From: Burkholderiales bacterium
GTDB taxonomy: Bacteria; Pseudomonadota; Gammaproteobacteria; Burkholderiales; Burkholderiaceae_B
Direction of reading: 5' to 3'
Assembly: GCA_005788065.1 (NCBI GenBank)
Contig: SXZD01000297.1
Span: 1 to 6,852 of the forward strand
Length of the DNA: 6,852 bases
Under the pieces are notes generated by a model, which was not told the origin of the DNA, ran no database searches, and saw nothing but the letters and a program-made list of their open reading frames with translations. Within the stretch, counting starts at the first letter, position 1, and each line of letters starts with the position of its first letter. The translations under genes and the position numbers were made by a program. Positions 6,472 to 6,852 of this stretch are shown in pieces.

Positions 6472-6489
6472 CATGTCAGACCGAAGAAA

Positions 6490-6852
6490 TTACTTTTGCT
6501 TGGCTTTCGCAAAAGCCGCAGCAAATGCATTCACGGGCTCTGGCGCTGAGCGACCTCCATTCTGACGCGAAGCACCTGCGCCGCCACCACTACCGGAGTA
6601 GCGGTTGATATCGCGCTGGCTGGCACCACCACGCCCCGGAGCGCCTTGTCCTCCACCGCCTGCACCGGCGCCCTCACGTCCGCCACCAACGCGTGCGCCC
6701 GGCGCATCCGACATGCGCATGGTCAAGGCAATGCGTTTGCGGGGAATATCCACTTCCAGCACTTTGACTTTTACGACCTGACCGGTCTTGACCACCTCAT
6801 GCGGGTCTTTGCAAAACTTATCCGACAGGGCGGAGATGTGTACCAGACCGTC
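6490..6852 (-). CDS. tex: Tex family RNA-binding transcription factor, 3' part
   Basis: The final 120 residues of Tex, a cytoplasmic protein of usually about 770-790 residues that contains YqgF-like, helix-hairpin-helix and S1 domains and binds nucleic acid. The visible part begins inside the S1 domain with DGLVHISALSDKF, then KDPHEVVKTGQVVKVKVLEV and DIPRKRIALTMRM, the conserved S1 ending of Tex. A Gly/Ala/Arg-rich tail (about residues 50-100) and a final NAFAAAFAKAK sequence follow, a pattern common in betaproteobacterial Tex proteins. The stop is TAA at 6492-6490. The start lies beyond the right edge, and an internal GTG at 6795 is only a valine codon within the S1 domain. The family call is secure; the full domain set cannot be seen. 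Confidence 0.94.
   Translation of the reverse strand, partial: DGLVHISALSDKFCKDPHEVVKTGQVVKVKVLEVDIPRKRIALTMRMSDAPGARVGGGREGAGAGGGGQGAPGRGGASQRDINRYSGSGGGAGASRQNGGRSAPEPVNAFAAAFAKAKQK

Larger units (their letters stand above)
6211..6489. other. 279-base gap between the two-pass protein gene and tex
   Basis: This stretch must hold the upstream region of the - strand gene starting at 6210 and the 3' end of the tex transcript. I see no convincing sigma-70 promoter on the - strand; a TTGATA near 6313-6318 lacks a matching -10 at proper spacing. A perfect 8-base-pair inverted repeat lies at 6331-6352. No tRNA, known riboswitch or credible gene is apparent. Confidence 0.5.

Noticed and set aside
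6396..6608. 70-codon + strand frame opposite the tex tail
   Set aside because: It is antisense to the clearly identified Tex C-terminus and has no ribosome site or recognisable domain.

Overview
The window most likely comes from the chromosome of a betaproteobacterium of the order Burkholderiales. The evidence is the gene order sucA-sucB-lpdA followed by zapE and the residue-level character of those proteins (the SucA C-terminus, a single-lipoyl E2 with two Ala/Pro linkers, a 480-residue E3, and a Tex protein with a Gly-rich tail ending in an AFAAAFAKAK-type sequence). I cannot name the genus from sequence alone.

Layout. Bases 1-3417 hold the end of the 2-oxoglutarate dehydrogenase operon on the + strand: the 3' part of sucA (E1), complete sucB/odhB (E2) and complete lpdA (E3), with gaps of only 33 and 13 bases. 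A strong perfect hairpin (3434-3458) follows, then zapE (3476-4570), a division-associated AFG1-like ATPase. Its best start is a GTG at 3476, downstream of the hairpin. The right edge (6490-6852, - strand) holds the 3' end of tex, an S1-domain RNA-binding factor, with a probable terminator at 6449-6471.

Between zapE and tex is a roughly 1.9 kb accessory islet of genes I do not recognise. A 177-residue basic, cysteine-free protein (4848-5381, +) has an excellent Shine-Dalgarno and a Rho-independent terminator. It converges on a 229-residue protein (5521-6210, -) with two membrane segments and a CxxCxxC motif. A possible 72-codon ORF (4539-4757) overlaps the end of zapE.

The most interesting signal is a run of nine C on the coding strand inside the membrane-protein gene (G9 on the + strand, 5840-5848), placed between the two membrane segments. 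Reading it through by hand, nine C gives the full 229-residue protein. Eight C would stop the protein at 129 residues and ten C at 147, in both cases before the second membrane segment. That is the layout of a phase-variable ON/OFF gene. Together with a polar, signal-peptide-free N-terminus, it suggests a surface-exposed or host-interacting product, but this last step is inference.

The E1, E2 and E3 proteins together oxidise 2-oxoglutarate to succinyl-CoA in the TCA cycle. ZapE and Tex are housekeeping proteins with no direct link to that reaction. Nothing here is an IS element, CRISPR array, tRNA or rRNA.
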